Of a DNA stretch of 64,000 bases, positions 35,519 through 44,656 are shown piece by piece; the first letter of the stretch is position 1; every line of letters begins with the position of its first letter. The notes under the pieces are model-generated. The model was not told the origin of the DNA. It worked only from the letters and a program-made list of their open reading frames with translations, and searched no databases. This stretch comes from Betaproteobacteria bacterium (lineage in GTDB: Bacteria > Pseudomonadota > Gammaproteobacteria > Burkholderiales > SG8-39). The position numbers were made by a program, and so were the translations under genes. Location: the NCBI GenBank assembly GCA_022340285.1, contig JAJDOG010000002.1, positions 1-64,000 on the forward strand. Reading direction: 5' to 3'.

Positions 35519-36820
35519 CTAGGTGTTCGCGATCGCCTGCCTCAACGCCGCGCGCATCGGCGCGGGTTCCGCGCGGCGAGCGACATCTTCTTTCCCGTGG
35601 AGATAGGAAGCGAGATGCGCACTCAGGTCGCGAGCGTCGTCACCGGCGCCGTCGATGAGCGCCGACTTGCGGCGCCGCAGGAACTGCATGCCCATGAGGT
35701 AAAGGCCGGGCGAGTCGGTGATCCCGCCGTCGTGGCGAACGCGGCCCTTCCGATCGAGAACCGGCACGCTGAGCCAGGAGAAGTCGGGAACGAACCCGGT
35801 CGCCCAGATGACCGTGCGGATCCCGCTGCCAACGAGATCCATCCCGAGCGGCGGCGACTCGTCGATGCGGGTCGGCTCGAGACGGTGCGGCGGCGCGAGC
35901 TCGCCATCCAACCCCGCGTCGGTCGCCCACTCGTCGAGGGCGTTGAGCAGCCGGATCATCTTGAGGTCGGAGAGCGCCACCTTGTTCTTCAGCGATCCCG
36001 AGAAGAGCGCCTTGCCGTCACGCACCCCCGCCAGGCGGCCGACGAGCTTCACGCCTAGCTCCGTCAGCGAGTTGAGATCGAGCGTGCGGCGATCCGGGTG
36101 GCCGGCGAGCTGCAGCGAAGGCACGGCCCGCGCGCGCCGGAGGTCCTCGACCTCGTCGTAGCGCTGGTCGAGCACTCCGGCGGCGTCCATCCACCACTCG
36201 ATGTCCCGGCCGCGATAGACACGCGGCATCCGGATATGCTCGCCCACCGCCAGCGTCACCGGCCGGCCCGAGCGTTGGATCTCGTCGGCGATCTGCACGC
36301 CGGTGGCCGAGGCACCGACGACGAGTACGCCGCCCGACTCGAGCTGGTCCGGATTGCGGTACTGCGGCGTCGTCAGTGTGGCGATTGCCGCCGGAAGCGT
36401 TTCCCCGAGATCCGGAACGACGGGGATGTTGCACGCGCCGGTAGCGAGCACGACGGCCCGAGACTGCCATGTCCCCTGGTCGGTGACGACCGCGTAACCC
36501 TTTTCGGTGCGGCTCACCGAAGTGACCGCAGTGTGCTTGCGGATCGGTGCCGAAATCACGTCGGCGTACCGCTCGATGAAGGCGATCGTCTCGGGCATGG
36601 TGCGATAGCCGTCGGGATCGTCGCCCTCGTAGCCGTACCCGGGAAGGCGGCTCTGCCAGTTCGGCGTGAGGAGGCGCAACGAGTCCCAGCGCTCGGTCTT
36701 CCACGAGTTCGCTACCTCACCGCGCTCGAGGACCACGTGGTCGATCGAGCGCTCGGTGAGGCAGCGGCTCATGGCCAGCCCGGCATGACCCGCGCCGATG
36801 ATGACGGCGGTGGTGCGCAT
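35519..36820 (-). CDS. Flavin-containing monooxygenase-like protein, copy 2
   Basis: A 433-residue paralogue of the gene at 22481-23797; the first ~80 residues differ at only a few positions. FAD-binding G-A-G-H-A-G is at 9-14 and the NADPH-type V-V-G-A-S-A-T-G is conserved. The main differences are in I-R-K-H-T-A-V-T-S-V and the C-terminal tail, which is shorter and ends in A-L-R-Q-A-I-A-N-T. It lies 37 bp downstream of the second OsmC gene, the same arrangement as copy 1. Substrate unknown. Confidence 0.8.
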   Translation of the reverse strand: MRTTAVIIGAGHAGLAMSRCLTERSIDHVVLERGEVANSWKTERWDSLRLLTPNWQSRLPGYGYEGDDPDGYRTMPETIAFIERYADVISAPIRKHTAVTSVSRTEKGYAVVTDQGTWQSRAVVLATGACNIPVVPDLGETLPAAIATLTTPQYRNPDQLESGGVLVVGASATGVQIADEIQRSGRPVTLAVGEHIRMPRVYRGRDIEWWMDAAGVLDQRYDEVEDLRRARAVPSLQLAGHPDRRTLDLNSLTELGVKLVGRLAGVRDGKALFSGSLKNKVALSDLKMIRLLNALDEWATDAGLDGELAPPHRLEPTRIDESPPLGMDLVGSGIRTVIWATGFVPDFSWLSVPVLDRKGRVRHDGGITDSPGLYLMGMQFLRRRKSALIDGAGDDARDLSAHLASYLHGKEDVARRAEPAPMRAALRQAIANT

Positions 36821-36857
36821 GGGACTTGCTCCTCGCGGTTGGGCAGGCAGCGGCGGC

Positions 36858-37424
36858 TTACTTGTTGACTTCGACGGTGACGTTGGTCGGATTCGTCACG
36901 ATGTCGAAGACCGCCGAGCGCTTCTGCGACTGGGCGACGAGCGCCTCGATCTCGTCCTTCGTCGCGTCGGCGTCGATCTTGTACGACACCTTGATGCCGT
37001 CGAAGCCGTTGCGAACGTCCTCGTCCATGCCGAGGATGCCCTGGATGTCCATCCCGCCCTCGAGCGTCGCGGAGACCGAGCGCAGCTGGATCTTGCGCAT
37101 CTGGGCGACGGCCGCCACGCCGGCGGTGAGGCAGCTCGCAAGGCCCGCGAGCACCAGCTCGACCGGCGTCGCGCCGTGGTCCTCGGATGCGAAGATCTCG
37201 GGATGATCGGCCTCGAAGGTGAATTCCTGCCGATGGCTCTGCCCTTCGCCCAACCCGAAGAACTCCTTCACTGCGGTCTGGCTATGGGTGCCGTTCACCC
37301 ACTTGTTGGTGGCGCGCCAGGTGAACTTGGCGGCCTGTGGGGCTTTCTCGAGCGCTTCACGCGCGCCGAGCAGTGCTTCGACGTTCACGCCGTTCTTGAC
37401 TTCCTTCTCTTTCGCTGTGGGCAT
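36858..37424 (-). CDS. OsmC-family protein, copy 2
   Basis: A 188-residue close paralogue of the gene at 23828-24391. AGGAGGCGGTA precedes the ATG. It keeps the single cysteine (G-L-A-S-C-L-T-A-G) and also lacks the second one (K-R-S-A-V-F-D-I-V-T-N-P). The first ~20 residues differ most between copies. It heads the duplicated OsmC plus flavin-monooxygenase unit. Confidence 0.82.
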   Translation of the reverse strand: MPTAKEKEVKNGVNVEALLGAREALEKAPQAAKFTWRATNKWVNGTHSQTAVKEFFGLGEGQSHRQEFTFEADHPEIFASEDHGATPVELVLAGLASCLTAGVAAVAQMRKIQLRSVSATLEGGMDIQGILGMDEDVRNGFDGIKVSYKIDADATKDEIEALVAQSQKRSAVFDIVTNPTNVTVEVNK

Positions 37425-37556
37425 TACCGCCTCCTGTGGTGGTTGGGGGGGTCGAACAGACTACACCTCGCGCGGCAAGGCAGTCTACTTAGTTCGTGTT
37501 TCCGAGGATCTACTGCGGCGCGGTATCGCTGCGCCGCTGGGTCCCGGTCCGCGAGC

Positions 37557-39266
37557 TTAGCCGGCCGCCATCGACCAGAGGGCCGCCGCGACGCCGGCAA
37601 TGCTCTCGCCTGCGATGAGTCCCGCTGCCGCGGCGATGCCGAAGCGCGCCGCGAGGCGCGGCCATCGCACCGCAAACACCCAGGCGATCAGGGCGCCGAG
37701 AAACATCATCAGGGAGATCGACGCCGGGATCACGAACGCGAGACCCAGCGCCACCGCGCTCGGCAGATAGATTGCACGCCTAGCCGGCAGCAGTGCTTCG
37801 AGCACGCCGAGCACGAGCCCCGCCACACCGGCGACGAGCATCGCGGCCCGCGCACTCGGAGGCACCGACCCGATGCCGTGCGCGAGCGCCTCGGCTACCG
37901 CCTTCCAGGTGGCGACCGCCGGCGCGGGCCATTCCTCGGTCAGCAACATCGTCTGCGGGTCCGGGATCAAAGCGAGATAGACCCACACGCCGACGACGCT
38001 TCCGGCGAGGATGCCGAAGCACTGCGCAACGGACTGTCGGGCCGGTGACGCGTCGATCGCGTGGCCGACCTTGAAGTCGTTCATCAGGTCGGCGCACTGT
38101 CCAGCGGCCCCGCCCGCGACGTTCGCGGTCATCAGGTTGGTGACCGCCTGGCCGGGCGCGAGTACGCCGAAGCCGAGCTGCGAGACCTTGCCGATCGCGC
38201 CGATCGGCGGGATGCCGGTCTCGCCGACCACGCGTGCCGCCACCGAGGCAAGCACCAGCGCGAGCGGCACCGCGAGCAGCGCCATCCAGAGTGAAATGTC
38301 GAAGAGCGCAACTTGCAGCGCCACGGCCAGTAGCGTCGCCAGCGCCAGGCCGACGAGCGCGGGGCGCTTCACCGGGTTCGGCGGGGGCGGGCCGGCGCGG
38401 GTGTAGCGGCGTCGCCCTCCGAGGGCGAGTTGCACGGCGAGGGTCGCAAGCGTCGCGGTCACCATCAGGCTGACGCCGGGCCACAGCAGCCATTCGACCA
38501 GCGGTCCGAAGAGCGAACCGGCGCGCACCGCATCCGACGCGACGAGTCCCTGGTCGAGCAGGCGCGGCGCAACGACGCCCCAGGCGAGCAGGGCCCCGGC
38601 GAGCAGGGAGAGTCCGACGCGAATGCCGATGATCGCGCCGAATCCGAGCAGCAGCAGCGAGGGCTCGAACGAGAACGTGAGCTTCCCGGCGAGCGGCGTC
38701 GGCGCCCAGCGCGGGATTTGCCAGGCGAAGGCCTGTACCGCCTTCACCACGCCGGAGAGAAGGCCGGCGCCGCCGAGCACCGAAATGCGCAGCACCGCCT
38801 CGCGGCCGTGGGCGAACACGTCACGCAACGTCTCGAGCGTTGCGACGCCGGCGGGGAAGGGGAGCGGTGCGGCGACGATCATCGAGGGTCGCAGGAACCA
38901 GGCGACCCAGATGCCGAGAAAGCTCACCGCGAACACCCAGCCGATCAGCGGCAGCGGCGAGATGGTCTGGCCGGAGAGCAGCGCATAGGCCGGGATCGGC
39001 GCGACGAGGCCGCCCGATACGATCGAGGCCGCCGAGGACGCGGCGGTCTGCGAAATGTTGCTTTCCTTGAGCGTCCACTCTGGCGTGCCGTGCGCGCGCT
39101 CGAGCGTGCGCCAAAGCGCGATGCCCGCGAGCAACGCGACGATCGACATGTTGAACGACCAGCCGATCTTGAGGCCCGAATAAACGTTGCACGGCGCGAG
39201 CAGCGCGCCGAGTGCGACGCCGGTGGCGAGGGCGCGGACGCTCAGCTCGCGTTGCGCCATTGCCAC
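37557..39266 (-). CDS. OPT-family oligopeptide transporter
   Basis: A 569-residue membrane protein with about 14-16 helices. Family blocks include C-N-V-Y-S-G-L-K-I-G-W-S-F-N near the N-terminus, the G-E-T-G-I-P-P-I-G loop in the middle and N-V-A-G-G-A-A-G-Q-C-A-D-L-M-N-D. OPT proteins import peptides or metal chelates by proton coupling. It begins 6 bp after the stop of the M42 peptidase gene, so it sits in the NAGGN osmolyte operon. I infer that it may take up the peptide osmolyte or related peptides. Confidence 0.85.
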   Translation of the reverse strand: MAMAQRELSVRALATGVALGALLAPCNVYSGLKIGWSFNMSIVALLAGIALWRTLERAHGTPEWTLKESNISQTAASSAASIVSGGLVAPIPAYALLSGQTISPLPLIGWVFAVSFLGIWVAWFLRPSMIVAAPLPFPAGVATLETLRDVFAHGREAVLRISVLGGAGLLSGVVKAVQAFAWQIPRWAPTPLAGKLTFSFEPSLLLLGFGAIIGIRVGLSLLAGALLAWGVVAPRLLDQGLVASDAVRAGSLFGPLVEWLLWPGVSLMVTATLATLAVQLALGGRRRYTRAGPPPPNPVKRPALVGLALATLLAVALQVALFDISLWMALLAVPLALVLASVAARVVGETGIPPIGAIGKVSQLGFGVLAPGQAVTNLMTANVAGGAAGQCADLMNDFKVGHAIDASPARQSVAQCFGILAGSVVGVWVYLALIPDPQTMLLTEEWPAPAVATWKAVAEALAHGIGSVPPSARAAMLVAGVAGLVLGVLEALLPARRAIYLPSAVALGLAFVIPASISLMMFLGALIAWVFAVRWPRLAARFGIAAAAGLIAGESIAGVAAALWSMAAG

Positions 39267-39272
39267 TGCGCG

Positions 39273-40436
39273 TCAGCGTCGCTCGTTCGTCGGACCGGCG
39301 GGCGTGACGAGGGTGCTCTCCGCTTCCTTCATCGGCTGCTTGGTGAAGCCCTTGAGCGAGCCCCACTCTTCCATGTCGCGCGGAATCTCGACCGAGCTCC
39401 GCGCATAGGCGGTGATCAGCTCCGCGAGGGAGCGCAGTGCGTGCATGTGGATACGCTCGTGACCGTGCGAGGCGTCGATGCCGAAGGTGATCAGTGCGGT
39501 GCGCACGTCGTGCCCCGCTTCGATCGCCGAAGCACTGTCGGAGCGGTAGAAGCGGAACAGGTCCTGTTGGAAGGCAATGTCGTTGTCGCGGCACAGGCGG
39601 ATCAGCTTCCGCGTCAGGTGGTAGTCGAAGGGTCCGGTCTGGTCCGCCATGCAGATGGTCACGCCGAATTCGTCGCTCGCCTGCCCCGGCGCCGTGGTGC
39701 CGTTGTCGACCACCACCAGCGAGGCGATGTCCTGTGTCGGCAGCGACGAGGCGCCCACGCCCACCTCTTCCGAGATCGAGAACATGAAGATCGTGTCGAC
39801 GGGCAGCTTGCCGCCTTCCTCGACCAGCGCCTTGACCGCCGCAAGCATTGCCGCACAGCCCGCCTTGTCGTCCAGGTACCGCGAGACGATAAACCCGTTG
39901 GGAAGGAACTCGCTGCGCGGGTCGATCGCGATGATGTCGCCGATAGCGATGCCCAAGCGCTGCAGGTCGCGGATGTTGCGCGTCAGGGCGTCGACGCGGA
40001 ATTCGACGTGCTCCCACCCGATCGGCTGCGTGTCGATCTGCTCGTTGTAAGTATGGCCCGAGGCCTTGAGCGGAAGGATGCTGCCGCGGTAGGAGCCCCG
40101 GTCGGTGAAGAGCGTGCAGCGCGCGCCTTCGGCAAAGCGTGCCGACCAATGACCGACGGGCACCAGCTCCAGCCGGCCGTTCGGCTTGAGGTTCTTGACC
40201 TGGGCGCCGAGCGTGTCGAGGTGCGCGGACAGTGCGCGCGCGCCGCGCGACTCGTTGCCCGGAAGGTGTGCGCGGATCGCGCCGCGCCGCGTGAGCTCGT
40301 ACTTGACGCCCAGCCGGCCGAACTCCTCACACGCGTACCGGACGACGGTGTCGGTGTAGCCCGCGGGGCTCGGTATCTCCAGCAGGCGCTGGAGCACGTC
40401 GGCGAGATAGTCGACGTCGATCTTCAGCCTGGACAT
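39273..40436 (-). CDS. M42-family metallopeptidase of the NAGGN osmolyte system
   Basis: A 387-residue aminopeptidase-like enzyme with a dinuclear metal site. Ligand motifs: S-A-H72-L-D74-T, Y-L-D-D-K-A-G, the catalytic pair in S-I-S-E-E-V-G-V-G, V-V-D-N-G, and D-A-S-H-G-H near the C-terminus. Genomes with N-acetylglutaminylglutamine amide synthesis carry this type next to the synthetase, probably for turnover of the osmolyte when salt stress ends. Here it is 14 bp downstream of ngg and directly before the OPT transporter. Confidence 0.85.
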   Translation of the reverse strand: MSRLKIDVDYLADVLQRLLEIPSPAGYTDTVVRYACEEFGRLGVKYELTRRGAIRAHLPGNESRGARALSAHLDTLGAQVKNLKPNGRLELVPVGHWSARFAEGARCTLFTDRGSYRGSILPLKASGHTYNEQIDTQPIGWEHVEFRVDALTRNIRDLQRLGIAIGDIIAIDPRSEFLPNGFIVSRYLDDKAGCAAMLAAVKALVEEGGKLPVDTIFMFSISEEVGVGASSLPTQDIASLVVVDNGTTAPGQASDEFGVTICMADQTGPFDYHLTRKLIRLCRDNDIAFQQDLFRFYRSDSASAIEAGHDVRTALITFGIDASHGHERIHMHALRSLAELITAYARSSVEIPRDMEEWGSLKGFTKQPMKEAESTLVTPAGPTNERR

Positions 40437-40450
40437 GGCGCTTCTTCTCC

Positions 40451-42238
40451 TTAGAGCCCGGCGTGCCGTACGCCGGTCGGCAGCGATTGCGGAAAGAGCA
40501 GGTCGATGAAGCGCTCGGCGGTCGGCTGCGGCTCGTGATTCGCCAGGCCCGGGCGCTCGTTCGCCTCGATGAATACGTACTCCGGCTCGGAAGGCGACTT
40601 GACGATGAGGTCGATGCCGGTCACCGGTACGTTGATCGCGCGCGCCGCCTTGACTGCGGCCTCGATGAGCCTCGGGTGCACTTCGTCGGTGACGTCGTGG
40701 ATGGTGCCGCCGGTGTGGAGATTGGCCGTCTTGCGCACCGCGATCTCGGTACCGGCGGGCGGCACATCGTCCAGCTCGTAGCCGGCGCGATGCAGGCAGC
40801 GCTCGGTCTCGGCGTCCATCGGTATGCGCGACTCGCCGCCGGTGGCGCCTGCGCGCCGCCGGCTCTGGCGCTCGATCAGCTCGCGGATCGGCGTCAAGCC
40901 GTCGCCGACCACGCGCGCGGGGCGGCGCACCGCCGCGGCGACCACCTTGTAACCGATCACCACCAGCCGCAGGTCATCGCCCTGCGCGCAGCGCTCGACC
41001 AGCACCCGGTCGCAGTGCGCGCGCGCCCGCTCGACGGCATTCATCGCCTGGTCGATATCGTCGATGCCCACTGCGACGCCGCGACCTTGCTCGCCGCGCG
41101 CCGGCTTCACGACGACCGAGCCGTGTCGCTCGAGGAAATCGGCTACATTGTCGCGGGACGTGGCCTCGATCTGCTCGGGTACCTTGACCCCGGCACGCTG
41201 CACCGCGCGGCGCGTGACCGCCTTGTCGTCGCAGATACTCATGGCGACGCTGCTGGTGAGCTCGGAGAGGCTCTCGCGGCAGAGGATCGAGCGCCCCCCC
41301 GAGGTCAGCCTGAACAGGCCGCCCTCCGCGTCGACCACCTCGACGCCGATGCCGCGGCGGCGTGCCTCGTTGACGATGATGCGCGCGTAGGGATTGAGGG
41401 TCGCTTCCGGCGGCGGCCCCACGAACAGCTTCTCGTTGATCGGATTCTTGTGCTTCACGGTAAACGCCTGGATGCGCACGAAGCCGAGCTTCTCGTAGAG
41501 TTCGATCGCCTGCTGGTTGTCGTGCATCACCGAGAGGTCGAGATACTGAGCGCCGCGCGCCATGAAGTACTCGGCCAGGCGTCGTACCAGCGTTTCGCCG
41601 ACGAGCGGCATGACGGCTTGCGGATCCACCGCGAGACACCAGAGCGAGGCACCGCCGGTCGGATCGCCGAACGCGCGTCGATGGTCGACGCCCGTCACAG
41701 TGCCGATCACGGCGCCGGTGGCCTCGTCTTCCGCCACCAGGTAGACGATGGTGCGGCTGTCGCGTCGGGACACCAGGAAATCGGGCTGCACGGGCACCAT
41801 CGAGCGTGACAGGTAGATGCGGTTGACCGCGTCGGCGTCGACCACGCTCGAGAGGAGGCGCACGGCGAAGCCGCGCGTCCGGCGCCGCGACGGACGGTAG
41901 GTCGCGAAGTCGAGGCGGTAGGTGTGCGATGGATCGAGGAACAGGTCTTGCGGTGCCGCGGCAAGCACGAGGTGGGGGTCGCGCACGTACGCGGCGATAT
42001 CGCGTCGCTCGGGTCCCTCTTCGAGCAGGGCCGTGGCGAGCTTCGCGGGGTCGTCGAAAGTCTGTCCGAACAGCAATCTGCCCCAGCCGCAGTCGAGGGT
42101 CGCGTCGCGCTTCGGGTCGACGCCGTCGAAGGCGCCGGCGACCGTCGTTTCCAGTTGATCGCGCAGCCTTTGCATGCGATGCGCATAGGCGCCCTGCTGG
42201 CGCGACCTGCGAACGTTCCGCGATTGAGTCGTGCTCAT
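40451..42238 (-). CDS. ngg: N-acetylglutaminylglutamine synthetase (GNAT plus ATP-grasp fusion)
   Basis: A 595-residue two-domain enzyme. The N-terminal half is a GNAT acetyltransferase (around 90-270: G-G-A-S-L-W-C-L-A-V-D-P-Q-A, then D-N-Q-Q-A-I-E-L-Y-E-K-L-G-F). The C-terminal half is an ATP-grasp ligase (V-V-V-K-P-A-R-G-E-Q-G-R-G-V, F-I-E-A-N-E-R-P-G-L at the metal site). Together they make acetylated Gln-Gln from glutamine. The ATG at 42238 follows the asnO stop by 4 bp. The name follows the Sinorhizobium gene; the identification rests on the fusion and the context. Confidence 0.88.
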   Translation of the reverse strand: MSTTQSRNVRRSRQQGAYAHRMQRLRDQLETTVAGAFDGVDPKRDATLDCGWGRLLFGQTFDDPAKLATALLEEGPERRDIAAYVRDPHLVLAAAPQDLFLDPSHTYRLDFATYRPSRRRTRGFAVRLLSSVVDADAVNRIYLSRSMVPVQPDFLVSRRDSRTIVYLVAEDEATGAVIGTVTGVDHRRAFGDPTGGASLWCLAVDPQAVMPLVGETLVRRLAEYFMARGAQYLDLSVMHDNQQAIELYEKLGFVRIQAFTVKHKNPINEKLFVGPPPEATLNPYARIIVNEARRRGIGVEVVDAEGGLFRLTSGGRSILCRESLSELTSSVAMSICDDKAVTRRAVQRAGVKVPEQIEATSRDNVADFLERHGSVVVKPARGEQGRGVAVGIDDIDQAMNAVERARAHCDRVLVERCAQGDDLRLVVIGYKVVAAAVRRPARVVGDGLTPIRELIERQSRRRAGATGGESRIPMDAETERCLHRAGYELDDVPPAGTEIAVRKTANLHTGGTIHDVTDEVHPRLIEAAVKAARAINVPVTGIDLIVKSPSEPEYVFIEANERPGLANHEPQPTAERFIDLLFPQSLPTGVRHAGL

Positions 42239-42242
42239 GGCA

Positions 42243-44015
42243 TCAGACTCCCTGGGTTTGCAGCCACATTTCGAGCAGCGCCGCCTGCCACAGTTCCGAG
42301 CCGCGCAGCGGTGTGATGTGACCTTTGGGGTCGTCGAACAGGGCGTCGAGATAGTCCTTGCGGAAGATCCCGCGCTCCTTCGCCGCACGCGAGCCGAGTG
42401 CGTCGCGCGCCAGCGCGAGGAACGGGCCCTCGAGATACTTCAGGGCCGGCACCGGAAAGTAGCCCTTCGGTCGGTCGATCACTTCCTTCGGCACGACCTG
42501 GCGCGCCACGTCCTTCAGAATGCCTTTGCCGCCGTCGCGCAGCTTCTGGTGCGGAGGAATGCGCGCCGCGAGCTCGACCAGCTCGTGGTCGAGAAACGGC
42601 ACGCGTGCTTCGAGTCCGGCGGCCATGGTCATATTGTCGACGCGCTTCACCGGATCGTCGACCAGCATCACCGTGGTGTCCAACCGCAGCGCCCGTTCCA
42701 CCGGGTCCTGCGCCCCGGGCCGCGCCATCTCCTCCTCGATGAGCTGGCGCGCATGATCGCCGTCGACGTACTCGCTCGAGACGTGCTGCCTGTAGCGATC
42801 GTGGTCGCGATCCATGAAGGCGCGCGCGTAATCGGCTGCCGGGTCGCCCGAGCCGACCAGCTTGGGATACCAGTCGTAGCCGGCGAACACCTCGTCCGCG
42901 CCCTGACCGCTTTGCACCACCTTGACGTGCCGCGCCACCTCCTGCGAGAGGAGGTAGAAGCCGACGTTGTCGTAGGACACCATGGGCTCGGACATCGCGG
43001 CGATGGTTCTGGGCAGCGCCTCGATCAGGCGGTCCGACTCAACGAAGATACGATGGTGCTCGGTCTCGAAGCGCTCCGCCACCACGTCCGAGTAACGAAA
43101 CTCGTCGCCCTGTTCACCGTTGACCGACTCGAAGCCGATCGAGAACGTGTTGAGTCCGACCTGGCCGGCCTCGGTCAGCAGGCCGACGATCAGGCTCGAA
43201 TCGACCCCGCCGGAAAGCAGCACTCCGACCGGCACGTCGGCCACCATGCGCCGATCGACCGCGGTGCGCAGCGCGGCGGCGAGGCGGTCCCGCCAGACCT
43301 CGTTGCTTGCCAGCTTGTCTTCGGCGGTTGGCTCGAAGGAGAGGCGCCAGTACGTGCGGTCGCGCATGCGGCCATCCGGCTCGATTATGCGCACCGTGGC
43401 AGGCGGAAGCTTACGCACACCCTTCAGGATGGTGTACGGCGGCGGCACCACCGCGTGGAACGAGAGGTAATAGTTGAGCGCCACCGGATCGATGGCGGTG
43501 TCGACGCCGCCTGCGGCGAGCAGCGCCGGCAACGTCGAGGCGAATCGGAGGCGCCCGGGCGATTCCGCGTAGTAGAGTGGTTTGATGCCGAGCCGATCGC
43601 GGGCCAGAATCACGCGCCCGCTGTCGCGCTCGTGCACCGCGAAGGCGAACATGCCGTTGAAGCGCTCCGGGCAGGTCTCGCCCCAAGCATGCCAGGCCTT
43701 GAGCACCACCTCGGTATCGCCCTCGGAGAAGAATCGATAGCCGAGCCCCTCCAGCTCGCCGCGCAGGGCGCGGTAGTTATAAATGCAACCGTTGAACGCC
43801 ACCGACAGGCCGAGCGCCGGGTCGGTCATCGGCTGTGCCGCGCGCTCCGAGAGGTCGATGATCTTCAGTCGGCGATGGCCAAACCCGACCGCGCCCCGCA
43901 CCAGCATTCCGGCGCCATCCGGCCCTCTGGGGGCCAGGGCGTCGGACATCGCCTGTAGCGACCTCGCCGACGCTGGAGCCGCGTCGAACGTCAGCTCGCC
44001 ACAGATTCCACACAT
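42243..44015 (-). CDS. asnO: N-acetylglutaminylglutamine amidotransferase (asparagine-synthase-like)
   Basis: A 590-residue glutamine amidotransferase that forms the terminal amide of NAGGN. N-terminal nucleophile C2 (M-C-G-I-C-G-E), glutaminase loop R-G-P-D-G-A-G, then the synthetase domain with the pyrophosphate loop S-G-G-V-D-S-S at 268-274. It resembles asparagine synthase B but sits with ngg and the M42 peptidase, which identifies the pathway. It heads the minus-strand operon and shares a 70-bp AT-rich promoter region with the divergent marR gene. Confidence 0.88.
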   Translation of the reverse strand: MCGICGELTFDAAPASARSLQAMSDALAPRGPDGAGMLVRGAVGFGHRRLKIIDLSERAAQPMTDPALGLSVAFNGCIYNYRALRGELEGLGYRFFSEGDTEVVLKAWHAWGETCPERFNGMFAFAVHERDSGRVILARDRLGIKPLYYAESPGRLRFASTLPALLAAGGVDTAIDPVALNYYLSFHAVVPPPYTILKGVRKLPPATVRIIEPDGRMRDRTYWRLSFEPTAEDKLASNEVWRDRLAAALRTAVDRRMVADVPVGVLLSGGVDSSLIVGLLTEAGQVGLNTFSIGFESVNGEQGDEFRYSDVVAERFETEHHRIFVESDRLIEALPRTIAAMSEPMVSYDNVGFYLLSQEVARHVKVVQSGQGADEVFAGYDWYPKLVGSGDPAADYARAFMDRDHDRYRQHVSSEYVDGDHARQLIEEEMARPGAQDPVERALRLDTTVMLVDDPVKRVDNMTMAAGLEARVPFLDHELVELAARIPPHQKLRDGGKGILKDVARQVVPKEVIDRPKGYFPVPALKYLEGPFLALARDALGSRAAKERGIFRKDYLDALFDDPKGHITPLRGSELWQAALLEMWLQTQGV

Positions 44016-44047
44016 AATTCAAAACCTTACGATATTTTGGATGCTTA

Positions 44048-44076
44048 AGTTTACAACACGAATCTTTTGATGTCAA
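44048..44076 (-). promoter_or_regulatory. Promoter of the NAGGN operon
   Basis: Read on the minus strand: TTGACA (44076-44071), 17-bp spacer, TAAACT (44053-44048). The -35 box is perfect and the -10 box matches 4 of 6. It lies 33 bp before the asnO start in an AT-rich gap unlike its surroundings, and overlaps the marR upstream region, so the MarR protein could repress both directions. Confidence 0.65.
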
Positions 44077-44085
44077 AATAAAGTC

Positions 44086-44601
44086 ATGACAGAACTTGAA
44101 CGCAGAGTGCTCATGGCGATCCGGCGCATCGTGCATGGCGTCGACCGCCATTCGAAGCAGGTGGAGCGCGCCGCCGGCGTCACCGTGCCGCAGCTAGTAG
44201 TGCTCACCGCGATTCGCCGGCTGGGCGAAGTGACGTCGGGCCGGATCTCGGAAGCTGCCAGCCTCAGCCCGGCGACCGTGACGACCATCCTGGACAAGCT
44301 CGAGGCGCGTGGCCTGGTGGAGCGCTACCGCAACGTCCAGGACCGGCGTGTCGTGCATTCGCGCCTTACTACCGCCGGAGTGAAATTGCTCGATGCGGCA
44401 CCACCCTTCCTGCACGAGCAATTCGTGTCGCGTTTCGCGCGGCTGAACGATGCGCGCAAGACGGCGATCGTCGCCGCGATCGAGGACGTCGCCGAGATGA
44501 TGGGCGTGCCCGCTGCGGCCGAGACGGCGTTCGTCCCCGAATTGCCCCTGGAGGCGAGCCCGGTGGAAGCGCCGCCGGCCGCGCCCGAGCAGGTCGCGTG
44601 A
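44086..44601 (+). CDS. MarR-family regulator, divergent from the NAGGN operon
   Basis: A 171-residue winged-helix regulator. The DNA-binding part is around 45-100 (G-R-I-S-E-A-A-S-L-S-P-A-T-V-T-T-I-L-D-K-L and the wing V-Q-D-R-R-V-V-H-S). The last ~25 residues form a Pro/Ala/Glu-rich tail beyond the usual fold. From its position it probably controls the osmolyte genes, as a divergent MarR-type gene does in other NAGGN clusters that I recall. Confidence 0.85.
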   Translation: MTELERRVLMAIRRIVHGVDRHSKQVERAAGVTVPQLVVLTAIRRLGEVTSGRISEAASLSPATVTTILDKLEARGLVERYRNVQDRRVVHSRLTTAGVKLLDAAPPFLHEQFVSRFARLNDARKTAIVAAIEDVAEMMGVPAAAETAFVPELPLEASPVEAPPAAPEQVA

Positions 44602-44609
44602 TTGTTTTC

Positions 44610-44628
44610 CCCTCCTTTTCAAGGAGGG
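44610..44628. repeat. Short hairpin, possible dispersed repeat
   Basis: CCCTCCTT, loop TTC, AAGGAGGG: a perfect 8-bp stem 8 bp after the marR stop. No T-run follows on either strand, so it is a weak terminator. The AAGGAGGG arm followed by a G-rich stretch resembles dispersed intergenic repeats of proteobacteria. Confidence 0.4.
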
Positions 44629-44656
44629 ATCCGCGAGAAGGGCGGGGGGGTGGTTG

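Noticed and set aside
38430-40454. A 674-codon plus-strand frame opposite the OPT and M42 genes
   Set aside because: Arg/Glu/Ala-rich shadow with no motifs; the opposite strand carries complete families.
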